A stretch of 12,831 nt of DNA from Lachnospiraceae bacterium (lineage in GTDB: Bacteria; Bacillota; Clostridia; Lachnospirales; Lachnospiraceae), in NCBI GenBank assembly GCA_900766815.1, contig CAAFWV010000034.1:1-12831 (forward strand). Reading direction: 5' to 3'. Position numbers and translations under genes: made by a program. Of the stretch, positions 1 to 6,467 are shown piece by piece. The notes under the pieces were generated by a model. That model ran no database searches. It was not told the origin of the DNA and was given only the letters and a program-made list of their open reading frames with translations. Position 1 is the first letter of the stretch. Each line of letters starts with the position of its first letter.

Positions 1-189
1 ACTTAGATAAATTCTGTTTTTAGTATCTTTGTGTTACCAAGAGACCTCTTCACATATTCTGTGTAGGAAATAATCATGTATGGGGCAAAAAGCTTCGTAT
101 CGCCAACATGCTTCCCTTAGTTTATTAGCCGTAGTTGCCGCCTATATACCTCAAAACTACCTGTAAATCCACGGTGGGCGCTTTTCCCA

Positions 190-219
190 TTGAATTGTAT
201 GTGTTACTTGGGATATAAT
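190..219 (+). promoter_or_regulatory. sigma-A-type promoter of the GT2 gene
   Basis: TTGAAT at 190-195 and a perfect TATAAT at 214-219 are separated by 18 bases. Transcription would start near base 226, giving a leader of only about 28 bases before the ATG at 254, which leaves little room for a regulatory structure. The placement directly upstream of a good ribosome binding site supports the call. No extended -10 TG is seen. Confidence 0.7.
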
Positions 220-238
220 TTGAGGTAGATTACCAATT

Positions 239-245
239 GGAAGGA
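239..245 (+). promoter_or_regulatory. ribosome binding site of the GT2 gene
   Basis: GGAAGGA ends 8 bases before the ATG at 254. This is a good Shine-Dalgarno match at normal spacing and fixes the start of the downstream gene. Confidence 0.75.
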
Positions 246-253
246 ATATAGAT

Positions 254-1195
254 ATGGATAAAATCGCTGTATTGATACCTTGTTACAACGAGGAGAAGAC
301 TATCGGTAAGGTTGTTAGGGACGCTAAGGCCGCGCTGCCGGAGGCGACCATTTATGTATATGATAACAATTCGACCGACAGGACCGTGGAGATAGCACGG
401 GAAGCCGGCGCCGTGATTAAGCATGAATATATGCAGGGCAAGGGCAATGTTATCAGGAGAATGTTCAGGGAGATTGACGCAGAGAGCTATATTATGGTGG
501 ACGGCGACGATACCTATCCGATGGAGTTTGCCGGCGAGATGGTGGACAAGGTGCTCAATCACAACGCCGATATGGTGGTTGGTGACAGACTGAGTTCGAC
601 TTATTTCACTGAGAATAAGCGCCCGTTCCACAATTTCGGCAACAGTATCGTGCGCGGCAGTATTAATCAGCTGTTCGGCTGCGACATTAAGGATATTATG
701 ACGGGCTTCAGGGCGTTCTCTTATCAGTTCGTCAAGACCTTCCCCGTTATGAGCAAGGGCTTCGAGATTGAGACAGAGATGACCATCCACGCTGTCAGCA
801 ACAATATGCAGGTGGAGAATGTGATTGTTGAGTATCGTGACAGACCCGAAGGTTCTGAGAGTAAGCTCAACACCTACTCAGACGGAATTAAGGTTATCTT
901 CACAATTATCAGGCTGTACAGAGAATATAAGCCTTTCGGTTTCTTCGGTCTGCTCTCACTTCTGCTTCTTGCAATAAGCGTTGGATTCTTTGTTCCGGTA
1001 CTGCTTGACTATATGCATACCGGTCTGGTTGCCAAGTTCCCCACGCTTATCGTGTGCGGATTCGTGGCACTGGCCGCAGTGCAGAGCTTCTTCTCAGGTA
1101 TGATTCTGCAGAATATTGCGCAGAAGAACCGCAAGGAATTCGAGATGGATCTCAACATGCTTTACAGACATTTCGGAGAGGACAGCGAGAAATAA
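254..1195 (+). CDS. membrane-anchored family 2 glycosyltransferase, polyprenyl-phosphate sugar synthase-like
   Basis: The 313-residue protein probably transfers a sugar from a nucleotide donor to a polyprenyl phosphate at the cytoplasmic membrane face. The GT2 fold runs from about residue 4 to 215. It opens with IPCYNEE (8-14), continues with YDNNSTDRT (36-44) and has the metal and nucleotide site DGDD at 83-86. A DIMTGFRAF motif (147-155), an ExE pair at 172-174 and an R-x-R-x-E-GS segment near 195-203 are typical of the DPM1/DPG-synthase group. Two C-terminal hydrophobic segments (about 228-250 and 264-286) end in a basic tail, as in GtrB-type enzymes. It has its own promoter and is transcribed towards the rest of the locus, ending at a shared terminator. 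The sugar cannot be read from sequence. The family call is strong; the lipid-phosphate acceptor is inferred from architecture. Confidence 0.9.
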   Translation: MDKIAVLIPCYNEEKTIGKVVRDAKAALPEATIYVYDNNSTDRTVEIAREAGAVIKHEYMQGKGNVIRRMFREIDAESYIMVDGDDTYPMEFAGEMVDKVLNHNADMVVGDRLSSTYFTENKRPFHNFGNSIVRGSINQLFGCDIKDIMTGFRAFSYQFVKTFPVMSKGFEIETEMTIHAVSNNMQVENVIVEYRDRPEGSESKLNTYSDGIKVIFTIIRLYREYKPFGFFGLLSLLLLAISVGFFVPVLLDYMHTGLVAKFPTLIVCGFVALAAVQSFFSGMILQNIAQKNRKEFEMDLNMLYRHFGEDSEK

Positions 1196-1212
1196 AAGAT
1201 ATCAGAATAACA

Positions 1213-1251
1213 AGCGCCCCACCCGCTACATGCGAGTGAGGCGCTATTTTT
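1213..1251. terminator. bidirectional intrinsic terminator between convergent genes
   Basis: A 14-bp stem (arms 1213-1226 and 1232-1245) closes a 5-base loop and lies between the stops of the rightward GT2 gene and the leftward HAD gene. Read rightward, it is followed by five Ts (1247-1251) but has two C-A mismatches. Read leftward, those mismatches become G-U pairs, so the stem is fully paired, but the following tract is the poorer TTGTTATTCT. It starts 10 bases from the HAD stop. It probably serves both transcripts. Confidence 0.85.
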
Positions 1252-1254
1252 ACG

Positions 1255-1920
1255 TTAATCTGCGTTCTTAAGGAATTCCGGGATCTTTAACATGTCATCC
1301 ACTACGCCGATGGCGCCGGCCTTCAGCATTTCATCCACGTCGCCGAAACCGAAGCTTACTGCAAGAGTAGGGATTCCAAAGGCTGCTGCCCCCTCCACGT
1401 CAAACATCGTATCGCCGACCAGTACCATTGAGCTTCTGTCAGTAATACCATGGTTCTTATCAAGCCTGTCAAAGAGCTGAACAAGCACATCCTCTTTGGT
1501 CTCAACCTTGCCATCCATGGAAGCTCCTGATATCTCATCAAACAAATCAAGCACTCCAAGGTTAGTAAGTATCTTCCTCGAAGTCGTCTCAGGCTTGGAC
1601 GTCGCCAGCGCAACCAGATACCCTTCCTCCCTAAGCTTTGCCAGGCATTCCTTCACATGTGGATACAAGCAACACTCCAGGAAGCCCTTCACATTGTATC
1701 TGCTTCTGAATACCTCCACAGCCTCGTTAGCCTGCTCCTCGCTAAAGCCGTATCTGTTGCCGAAGGTATATGTCAGCGGCGGTCCTATGAAATAAGTCAG
1801 CTTCTGAAGGTCATCCTCCTCAATTCCATAGTGCTTCAGCGCAAACTGCGCCGACTTTGTCACGCCCTCAGAGCTGTCAATCAACGTTCCATCCAAATCA
1901 AACATTACAACCTTATACAT
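1255..1920 (-). CDS. HAD-superfamily phosphatase, phosphoglycolate-phosphatase/5'-nucleotidase-like
   Basis: The 221-residue soluble protein is a subfamily IA HAD hydrolase. Motif I is DLDGT (D8 nucleophile, D10 acid/base), motif II is ATSKP (S108), the motif III lysine is probably K142, and motif IV is VGDTMFD (D170, D174). The helical cap lies at about 15-85 and contains a FIGPPL segment (44-49) that I associate with the HAD_5NT-like group. The substrate is therefore a small phosphate ester or nucleotide and cannot be named; a sugar phosphate is possible given the neighbours. GAGGAG lies 5 bases before the ATG. It is the last gene of the leftward block, 67 bases after the GT-C gene with no terminator between, so probable read-through is inferred. 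It may be a housekeeping gene rather than part of the glycan pathway. Confidence 0.88.
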   Translation of the reverse strand: MYKVVMFDLDGTLIDSSEGVTKSAQFALKHYGIEEDDLQKLTYFIGPPLTYTFGNRYGFSEEQANEAVEVFRSRYNVKGFLECCLYPHVKECLAKLREEGYLVALATSKPETTSRKILTNLGVLDLFDEISGASMDGKVETKEDVLVQLFDRLDKNHGITDRSSMVLVGDTMFDVEGAAAFGIPTLAVSFGFGDVDEMLKAGAIGVVDDMLKIPEFLKNAD

Positions 1921-1987
1921 GTCATCTCCTCAATATTTTCAAGCCAAGCCAAAGCATCGCCTCAGCTATTTACAGCCCCAAACAACA

Positions 1988-4390
1988 TCACTTCAAATCA
2001 ATTACCACATAATCAGAATCTGCAGCAGCCTCCGCGCTCGCCTCACGTATCGTATCTTTTATTTCCGCAGCATAATTGCCCTCTGCAAGAATCGTGTCCA
2101 CATATTCCGTGCTTATACACAAATACTGCGAGCCGTAATACCTCTCACGTAGCGTCTCAAGCGTATCATCCTCATACAGCTGTCCGCCAACCACATCCGG
2201 CCGATACCACGTGCTTCTGTAATCCAGCCCGCTCCAGATAACCACACTGCGCTCCGGCACATCCCTGTACGCCACATCCCATTCTCCGGCACATATCTCG
2301 TACATGTTGTCGCCACCCGACGACTCAATATCACCCATACAGTCTGTAAAAAGCGCGAGCACCACAACACCCGCAAGGACGCAGGCTGCGCTCCCAACTG
2401 ACCTAAGATTGCAGCCGCACTCACCAAAGCCCCAAGCAGCCTTATCCCCGGCACCCATTACAACACGTATTATACCCAGTACAAGCATAAGGCTTGCCGG
2501 CGCAAAGAATCTGAAATAGAAGGTGTCCATGCTTGAGCGGTATCTGATTACGATGAACATCGCATAATATACCAACGAGGTAACAATCAGAACAACTCCC
2601 GGATTAAAGAGAAGCACAATATTATTCTTAATATTATTCTCAACATTATTCTTGGCACCATTCCCGGTATTGTTCTTAACTTTATATTTCCCCAGTGCCT
2701 TTATTATTACTGTTGCAATCAGAATATCCACTGCAATAATAAACCACACCTTGAGATTGACATCAAGACCCGCAATGCCTGCAGGAACATCAATGGTCAG
2801 CGCATTGAATATCTCTGTAACAACACTGTTTATCAAATCATCTGTCAGGGAATGGTAATCATCCCACCAGTCGCTTCGGCTTACTCCCGTGGGTGCACCG
2901 TTCTTAATCTTATTCATGAGCAGATAACCGAGATACACAGCCACACTTACCACAGCCGACACAGCAAGACCTGTAAGCTTCCTAAGGAGTGCAGTGTCAT
3001 TCTTCAGAGTCCGCAGAGCAGCTCTCACAACGCCCCCACTCTCAGACCCGGTCATGTTCTCACCTGATAATCCATCTCTCTTCAATTCCGATACGCCCCG
3101 GCATGCAGATTCACTTACTTTAGCAATAAGCAGAAGCAACCAGTACATTCCGGCTACGACCCACAGGAAGATTCCAAAATACCTGGTGAGGAAGCATAGC
3201 GTTCCCGATATGGTAAGCACCACATACATGCATACTGACGGATTTTCCTCCGATACAATCCTTCCAAGAGCCAGTGCAAAGACCAGCATAAACAGGATAA
3301 ACGGTATCTCGCTCCAGGTATGATAGAATATCATCACTATTCCGGTATTAAATAAGGCAAGAGAGTAAATCCACGCATTTTTGCCAAAGAAGGCTCTGAG
3401 TACAAGGATAATGAGAGCCAGGATGATGATTGCCACAACCTTGCTTGCCAGATAGGCATTGAAGCCGGTGCATGCCATCACCGCAGCAATCATTGCAGGG
3501 TAGACTATCGGCCAGTTGGCGAACCAGCTTCCGTATCCCGCCAGACCGTCGTAGGCAAAGCCGTTGCCCGCAACCAGATTCACAGCTTCGCGTAAATAGC
3601 CGTCTGAATCCGCTGTTATGTAAACTCCATTTATATAAGCATCCCTGATTATCATAAGGGAAATAGTCGCAAATATGAGCACAAGGAAGAGCTCGCCCGC
3701 CATCCTGCGCTCCCTGTCTGTGATGCGAAGACTAAGTAGCGCACTTCTTACGCGGTCGAATCCAAACATGATAATAAATATCAGGGCGACACCAATGAGA
3801 ATCACAAGCGGAATGGAGTAATAGAAGATGTCTCCATAGCGCAGAGTCTCAGTCTTGAGCACATCAAAGCCCAGCGATATCCCCGGGGTATAGCCATGAA
3901 CGGTCATGAAATACGGCTCAAAGCCCTGTGCTGTGAAGGCAATTGTAATCGTCTCACCTGCAACAAAAACCATGTCGGTATCTACCTTGGTCCATTCCCC
4001 GACGCTAAGGTCACCGGCCTTAACATCACCCGAGTGCAGAGTCGCGCCTTCTGAATCCCTGACAGATACCTTCAGCAGCGCATCAGTATCACCCTCGGTG
4101 TTGACAAGCAGAAGCTCAAGCCCCCTGACTGTCATGTCCTTCTCAGGCACATAGCTGACCTCCAGGGTGTCCCCGTCATGAAGCTCGCTGTATACCGGCC
4201 TTGAATCAATCTTAGGCAGCACAGCCTCCGTATCAACGCTTTGCATCGCAGGCCTGCCAAGCAGCCACACGAGCAGACCTGTGACAAGCGCCACAAGTAC
4301 GCACAGGATTATCCTGATATATGAATATCCGCCGTTCTCCACGGCAAAACGATGGGCTCCTCCGCCGGAGCCCCTCTTAGTTCCCATCAT
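1988..4390 (-). CDS. large GT-C-like polytopic membrane protein with extracytoplasmic N-terminal domain
   Basis: The 800-residue protein has a first membrane segment (about 24-45), then a hydrophilic, strand-rich domain (about 50-185) predicted to lie outside, then roughly ten further hydrophobic segments. After the segment near 233-248 comes ITADSDGYL (258-265) with D261 and D263 and a WPIVYP stretch (293-298). This resembles the acidic first outer loop of GT-C transferases such as the PMT/ArnT group. Such enzymes take sugar from a polyprenyl phosphate; that role is inferred. Residues 571-590 form five tetrads of xxNN type, encoded by 12-base repeats. A C-terminal tail of about 115 residues (from about 686) is hydrophilic and probably outside. 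GAGGTGA lies 8 bases before the first of two adjacent ATGs. It is 117 bases downstream of the oxidoreductase. An O-antigen-ligase-like role is less likely. Confidence 0.72.
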   Translation of the reverse strand: MMGTKRGSGGGAHRFAVENGGYSYIRIILCVLVALVTGLLVWLLGRPAMQSVDTEAVLPKIDSRPVYSELHDGDTLEVSYVPEKDMTVRGLELLLVNTEGDTDALLKVSVRDSEGATLHSGDVKAGDLSVGEWTKVDTDMVFVAGETITIAFTAQGFEPYFMTVHGYTPGISLGFDVLKTETLRYGDIFYYSIPLVILIGVALIFIIMFGFDRVRSALLSLRITDRERRMAGELFLVLIFATISLMIIRDAYINGVYITADSDGYLREAVNLVAGNGFAYDGLAGYGSWFANWPIVYPAMIAAVMACTGFNAYLASKVVAIIILALIILVLRAFFGKNAWIYSLALFNTGIVMIFYHTWSEIPFILFMLVFALALGRIVSEENPSVCMYVVLTISGTLCFLTRYFGIFLWVVAGMYWLLLLIAKVSESACRGVSELKRDGLSGENMTGSESGGVVRAALRTLKNDTALLRKLTGLAVSAVVSVAVYLGYLLMNKIKNGAPTGVSRSDWWDDYHSLTDDLINSVVTEIFNALTIDVPAGIAGLDVNLKVWFIIAVDILIATVIIKALGKYKVKNNTGNGAKNNVENNIKNNIVLLFNPGVVLIVTSLVYYAMFIVIRYRSSMDTFYFRFFAPASLMLVLGIIRVVMGAGDKAAWGFGECGCNLRSVGSAACVLAGVVVLALFTDCMGDIESSGGDNMYEICAGEWDVAYRDVPERSVVIWSGLDYRSTWYRPDVVGGQLYEDDTLETLRERYYGSQYLCISTEYVDTILAEGNYAAEIKDTIREASAEAAADSDYVVIDLK
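2621..2680 (-). repeat. five tandem 12-base units in the GT-C gene
   Basis: Five consecutive 12-base units (2621-2632, 2633-2644, 2645-2656, 2657-2668, 2669-2680) share the pattern ATTATTCTnnnn on the plus strand. They encode, in gene order, VKNN, TGNG, AKNN, VENN and IKNN at residues 571-590, in a loop between hydrophobic segments. The fourth unit along the plus strand is the most diverged. Gain or loss of a unit keeps the reading frame. Confidence 0.8.
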
Positions 4391-4507
4391 TATCTATGTC
4401 ACCTCGAATTCGTGCATCCAACCGTTCGCCACAGTCCGACAAACGACACAGTCGCCGGGCATTCTGTCCACCACAGCTCAACCCGCGCCGGCCGCGCAGG
4501 CTTCGCA
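4391..4507 (-). other. GC-rich spacer with a strong hairpin, between oxidoreductase and GT-C genes
   Basis: This 117-base gap is the longest in the leftward block and visibly richer in G+C than its flanks. A 9-bp stem (4480-4488 with 4494-4502, loop CGGCC, two G-U pairs in the leftward RNA) begins 5 bases after the oxidoreductase stop. No U-run follows, so it does not look like an intrinsic terminator; an mRNA 3'-end stabiliser or attenuator is possible. I see no convincing promoter here. The end of the gap holds the GAGGTGA ribosome binding site of the next gene. Confidence 0.5.
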
Positions 4508-5761
4508 TTACCTGCTGCCCTCAGCAAGACTCGCCGCCAGCTTCAGCGCCCTGTCCACCGTCACATCCGAATTGTAATGATTGTGCTCACCCCATCTGCC
4601 AAGCCCGATTATATGACTCTTGACTGCGAAATCAAGCACCTTCACAATCGCATCAGGCTTCTGAATCGTATTAAGAGGATAAGCATAATCCATCCTGAAG
4701 GTCACATCGCCCTCTGCTTCCCTGAATCTGTCGCTTCTGCACTCCTCCCAGTATCCCTTGGAGCCTATGGCAAAATTGCTCCGTACTAAGATTCTGTGAT
4801 AATCCAGGTCAAGCGAAGGATAATATATCCACTGCGCCTCCGTATCCAATGTTTCAGCTCTGTATGTTATGTTAACCGAAGTTGACTTAAGCTTAGAAAT
4901 CGCATCCTTTATCCTGTTGGGTGCCCAGATAAATTCAAAGCTGTTCCATGGAATGGTTGTTATGATAAGCTCTGCCTCTATCTTAGTTCCATCCTCGAGT
5001 GTAACCACGTTGTTCATGGAATCCACGGACTTAACCGCAACGCCACAGACCAAAGCATCACCAAGGGACTCACCCATTCTGAGCCACACCTCGCCATAGC
5101 CGTATTTCTTGGGATAATAGAATTCTGCATGTCCGGGCTGTGTACCCTGCGCATGCTTTTCCCTGCAGGAAGCCAGAGTCTCCTCGTAGCTCACATTGGG
5201 AAGCTTCTCAAGCCAGTAGGTACCCAGCTCATTCAGGTTGTTGGCAAACATCTTCGTATTGTATGGAATCATGTAGTCGGAAGCGATTGCATCGCCCAGC
5301 TTCCATCTGATCCAGTCCACGAACTTCACGGGCTTAGGCTCGCCCACATTGCAGCCTGCCTCAGCAATAGAATCCAGATATCTCTTCTGAAGATTCTTCG
5401 GAAGCTCCCATATATTGGCTTCAAAGGGATGATGCAGCTCATAGGTCTTAGCCTTGCCGGTACTTGAGCCCGGAGGGACGAGGTCCACACTTATTCTGCT
5501 GTCCCTTGTGAACTTATTCCACTCCTCCTCAGGCATATATTCGAAGAGGAATCTGTTTACACTGGGTCTTCTGACATCTAAGAAGTGTCCGCCGCCAATA
5601 TCAAGTGGTGCACCATCCACCATCTCAGACCTGCAGAGTCCGCCTACGGTCTCCTCTTTTTCTATTATCATGAAATCATTCTCGCCCAGTGACTTGAGCC
5701 TGCATGCCAGTGACAGTCCTGCCGGTCCCGCACCGAGGATAAGATATTTGGTCCTAATCAT
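4508..5761 (-). CDS. FAD-dependent oxidoreductase, protoporphyrinogen-oxidase/amine-oxidase-like (COG1232 type)
   Basis: The 417-residue protein has an N-terminal Rossmann dinucleotide fold: YLILGAGPAG with GxGxxG at 10-15, an acidic residue ending the second strand (E34), then GGLCRS (40-45) and GGGHF (56-60). This is the FAD-binding pattern shared by HemY-like, amine-oxidase and UDP-galactopyranose-mutase-like flavoproteins. A PYNTK motif (166-170) and YPKKYGYGEVW (216-226) fit HemY-like members found in polysaccharide clusters. Heme synthesis is unlikely here; oxidation or ring rearrangement of a sugar or lipid-linked intermediate is inferred. I chose the ATG at 5761 because AGAAGG lies 7 bases upstream. 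An in-frame ATG at 5779 has no ribosome binding site and would deepen the overlap with the GT2 gene. With the chosen start the overlap is 8 bases (ATGATTAG), implying translational coupling. Confidence 0.82.
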   Translation of the reverse strand: MIRTKYLILGAGPAGLSLACRLKSLGENDFMIIEKEETVGGLCRSEMVDGAPLDIGGGHFLDVRRPSVNRFLFEYMPEEEWNKFTRDSRISVDLVPPGSSTGKAKTYELHHPFEANIWELPKNLQKRYLDSIAEAGCNVGEPKPVKFVDWIRWKLGDAIASDYMIPYNTKMFANNLNELGTYWLEKLPNVSYEETLASCREKHAQGTQPGHAEFYYPKKYGYGEVWLRMGESLGDALVCGVAVKSVDSMNNVVTLEDGTKIEAELIITTIPWNSFEFIWAPNRIKDAISKLKSTSVNITYRAETLDTEAQWIYYPSLDLDYHRILVRSNFAIGSKGYWEECRSDRFREAEGDVTFRMDYAYPLNTIQKPDAIVKVLDFAVKSHIIGLGRWGEHNHYNSDVTVDRALKLAASLAEGSR

Positions 5762-6464
5762 TCCACACCCTTCTCTCATGTTTCTTTAATTCAAACAGTA
5801 TCCTCAGGGCCTCCGTAACCGAGCTTGCCTTAAGGCTTGATGAGCTTCCTACATAATGAATCGGCACCTCTATGGTATTAAGCTTTCTGCAGTAATAACG
5901 CATCTCAGTCTGATACATATGACCCAGACTTAGGAATTCATCGAGCTTAAGCTTACGTAAAACAGCTGCCTGGAAGCCTTCGAAGCCGCTGGTCATATCC
6001 TTAAGCCTGGTTCCAAGTACAACATTGGCAAGTATTGTTCCGCCGCTGCTTAGTATTCTCCTGTAGAGAGGCTGAGAGCTTATGCCACCGCCTTCCACGA
6101 ATCTGGAGCCCCACACACAGTCATACCCTTTATCCAGGTTCTCAATAAATTGCGGTATCTCCGACGGCTTGTGACTGCCGCCTCCGTCCATCTCTATTAT
6201 CCTCTCGGCACCGTCTGCAAGTGCACGTCTGAAGCCCTCCAGATAACAGGTGATTACTCCCCTGCTCTCCCTGTAATATATTAGCTTCACTCTGCCGGTA
6301 TCCTCATAGCTTCTGATAATATCCGCTGTTCCATCCTTAGAATAGTCATCCACGACAGGGTACAGATACAGGTTGTCATACGGAAGAGCCAGAATCTCTT
6401 CTATAAGACCGGCCATTGTAGCCTCTTCATTGGCAACCGGCATAACAATAATTGTCTTTTTCAT
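5754..6464 (-). CDS. family 2 glycosyltransferase, DPM1-like, without membrane anchor
   Basis: The 236-residue protein is a compact GT2 enzyme of the dolichyl-phosphate-mannose-synthase type: PVANEE (9-14), VVDDYSKDGT (37-46), EMDGGGSHKP (91-100), WGSRF (118-122) and DMTSGFEGF (156-164). It has no C-terminal membrane segments, unlike the rightward GT2, so it resembles single-domain DPM1. The metal-site motif reads D93-G-G rather than D-x-D, so the second Asp is missing. This may be a subfamily trait or may weaken activity. The likely product is a polyprenyl-phosphate sugar for a neighbouring membrane transferase (inference). It starts 3 bases after the upstream membrane-protein stop. The only purine-rich site, GAGGG, is 14 bases from the ATG, so translation probably relies on coupling. 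It overlaps the oxidoreductase gene by 8 bases. Confidence 0.88.
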   Translation of the reverse strand: MKKTIIVMPVANEEATMAGLIEEILALPYDNLYLYPVVDDYSKDGTADIIRSYEDTGRVKLIYYRESRGVITCYLEGFRRALADGAERIIEMDGGGSHKPSEIPQFIENLDKGYDCVWGSRFVEGGGISSQPLYRRILSSGGTILANVVLGTRLKDMTSGFEGFQAAVLRKLKLDEFLSLGHMYQTEMRYYCRKLNTIEVPIHYVGSSSSLKASSVTEALRILFELKKHERRVWND

Positions 6465-6467
6465 ATA

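Noticed and set aside
1..189. Short open frames upstream of the promoter, including a 14-codon frame at 76-120 after AGGAAA and a 28-codon frame from the ATG at 80
   Set aside because: All three forward frames are broken by stops, the two candidates overlap, and neither encodes a recognisable protein. The stretch may be a remnant or simple spacer; I see nothing supportable in it.
230..790. 186-codon frame opposite the rightward GT2 gene
   Set aside because: It is antisense to a gene with full GT2 motifs, promoter and ribosome binding site, and resembles no known family; it is a coding shadow.
4508..5761. Heme-biosynthetic protoporphyrinogen oxidase (hemY)
   Set aside because: The fold family fits, but all neighbours are glycan enzymes and no heme genes are present; a sugar or lipid-linked substrate is more likely.
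5762..5779. Six-codon upstream extension of the oxidoreductase, from the ATG at 5779
   Set aside because: It has no ribosome binding site and adds residues before the first strand of the FAD fold; the ATG at 5761 has AGAAGG at good spacing.
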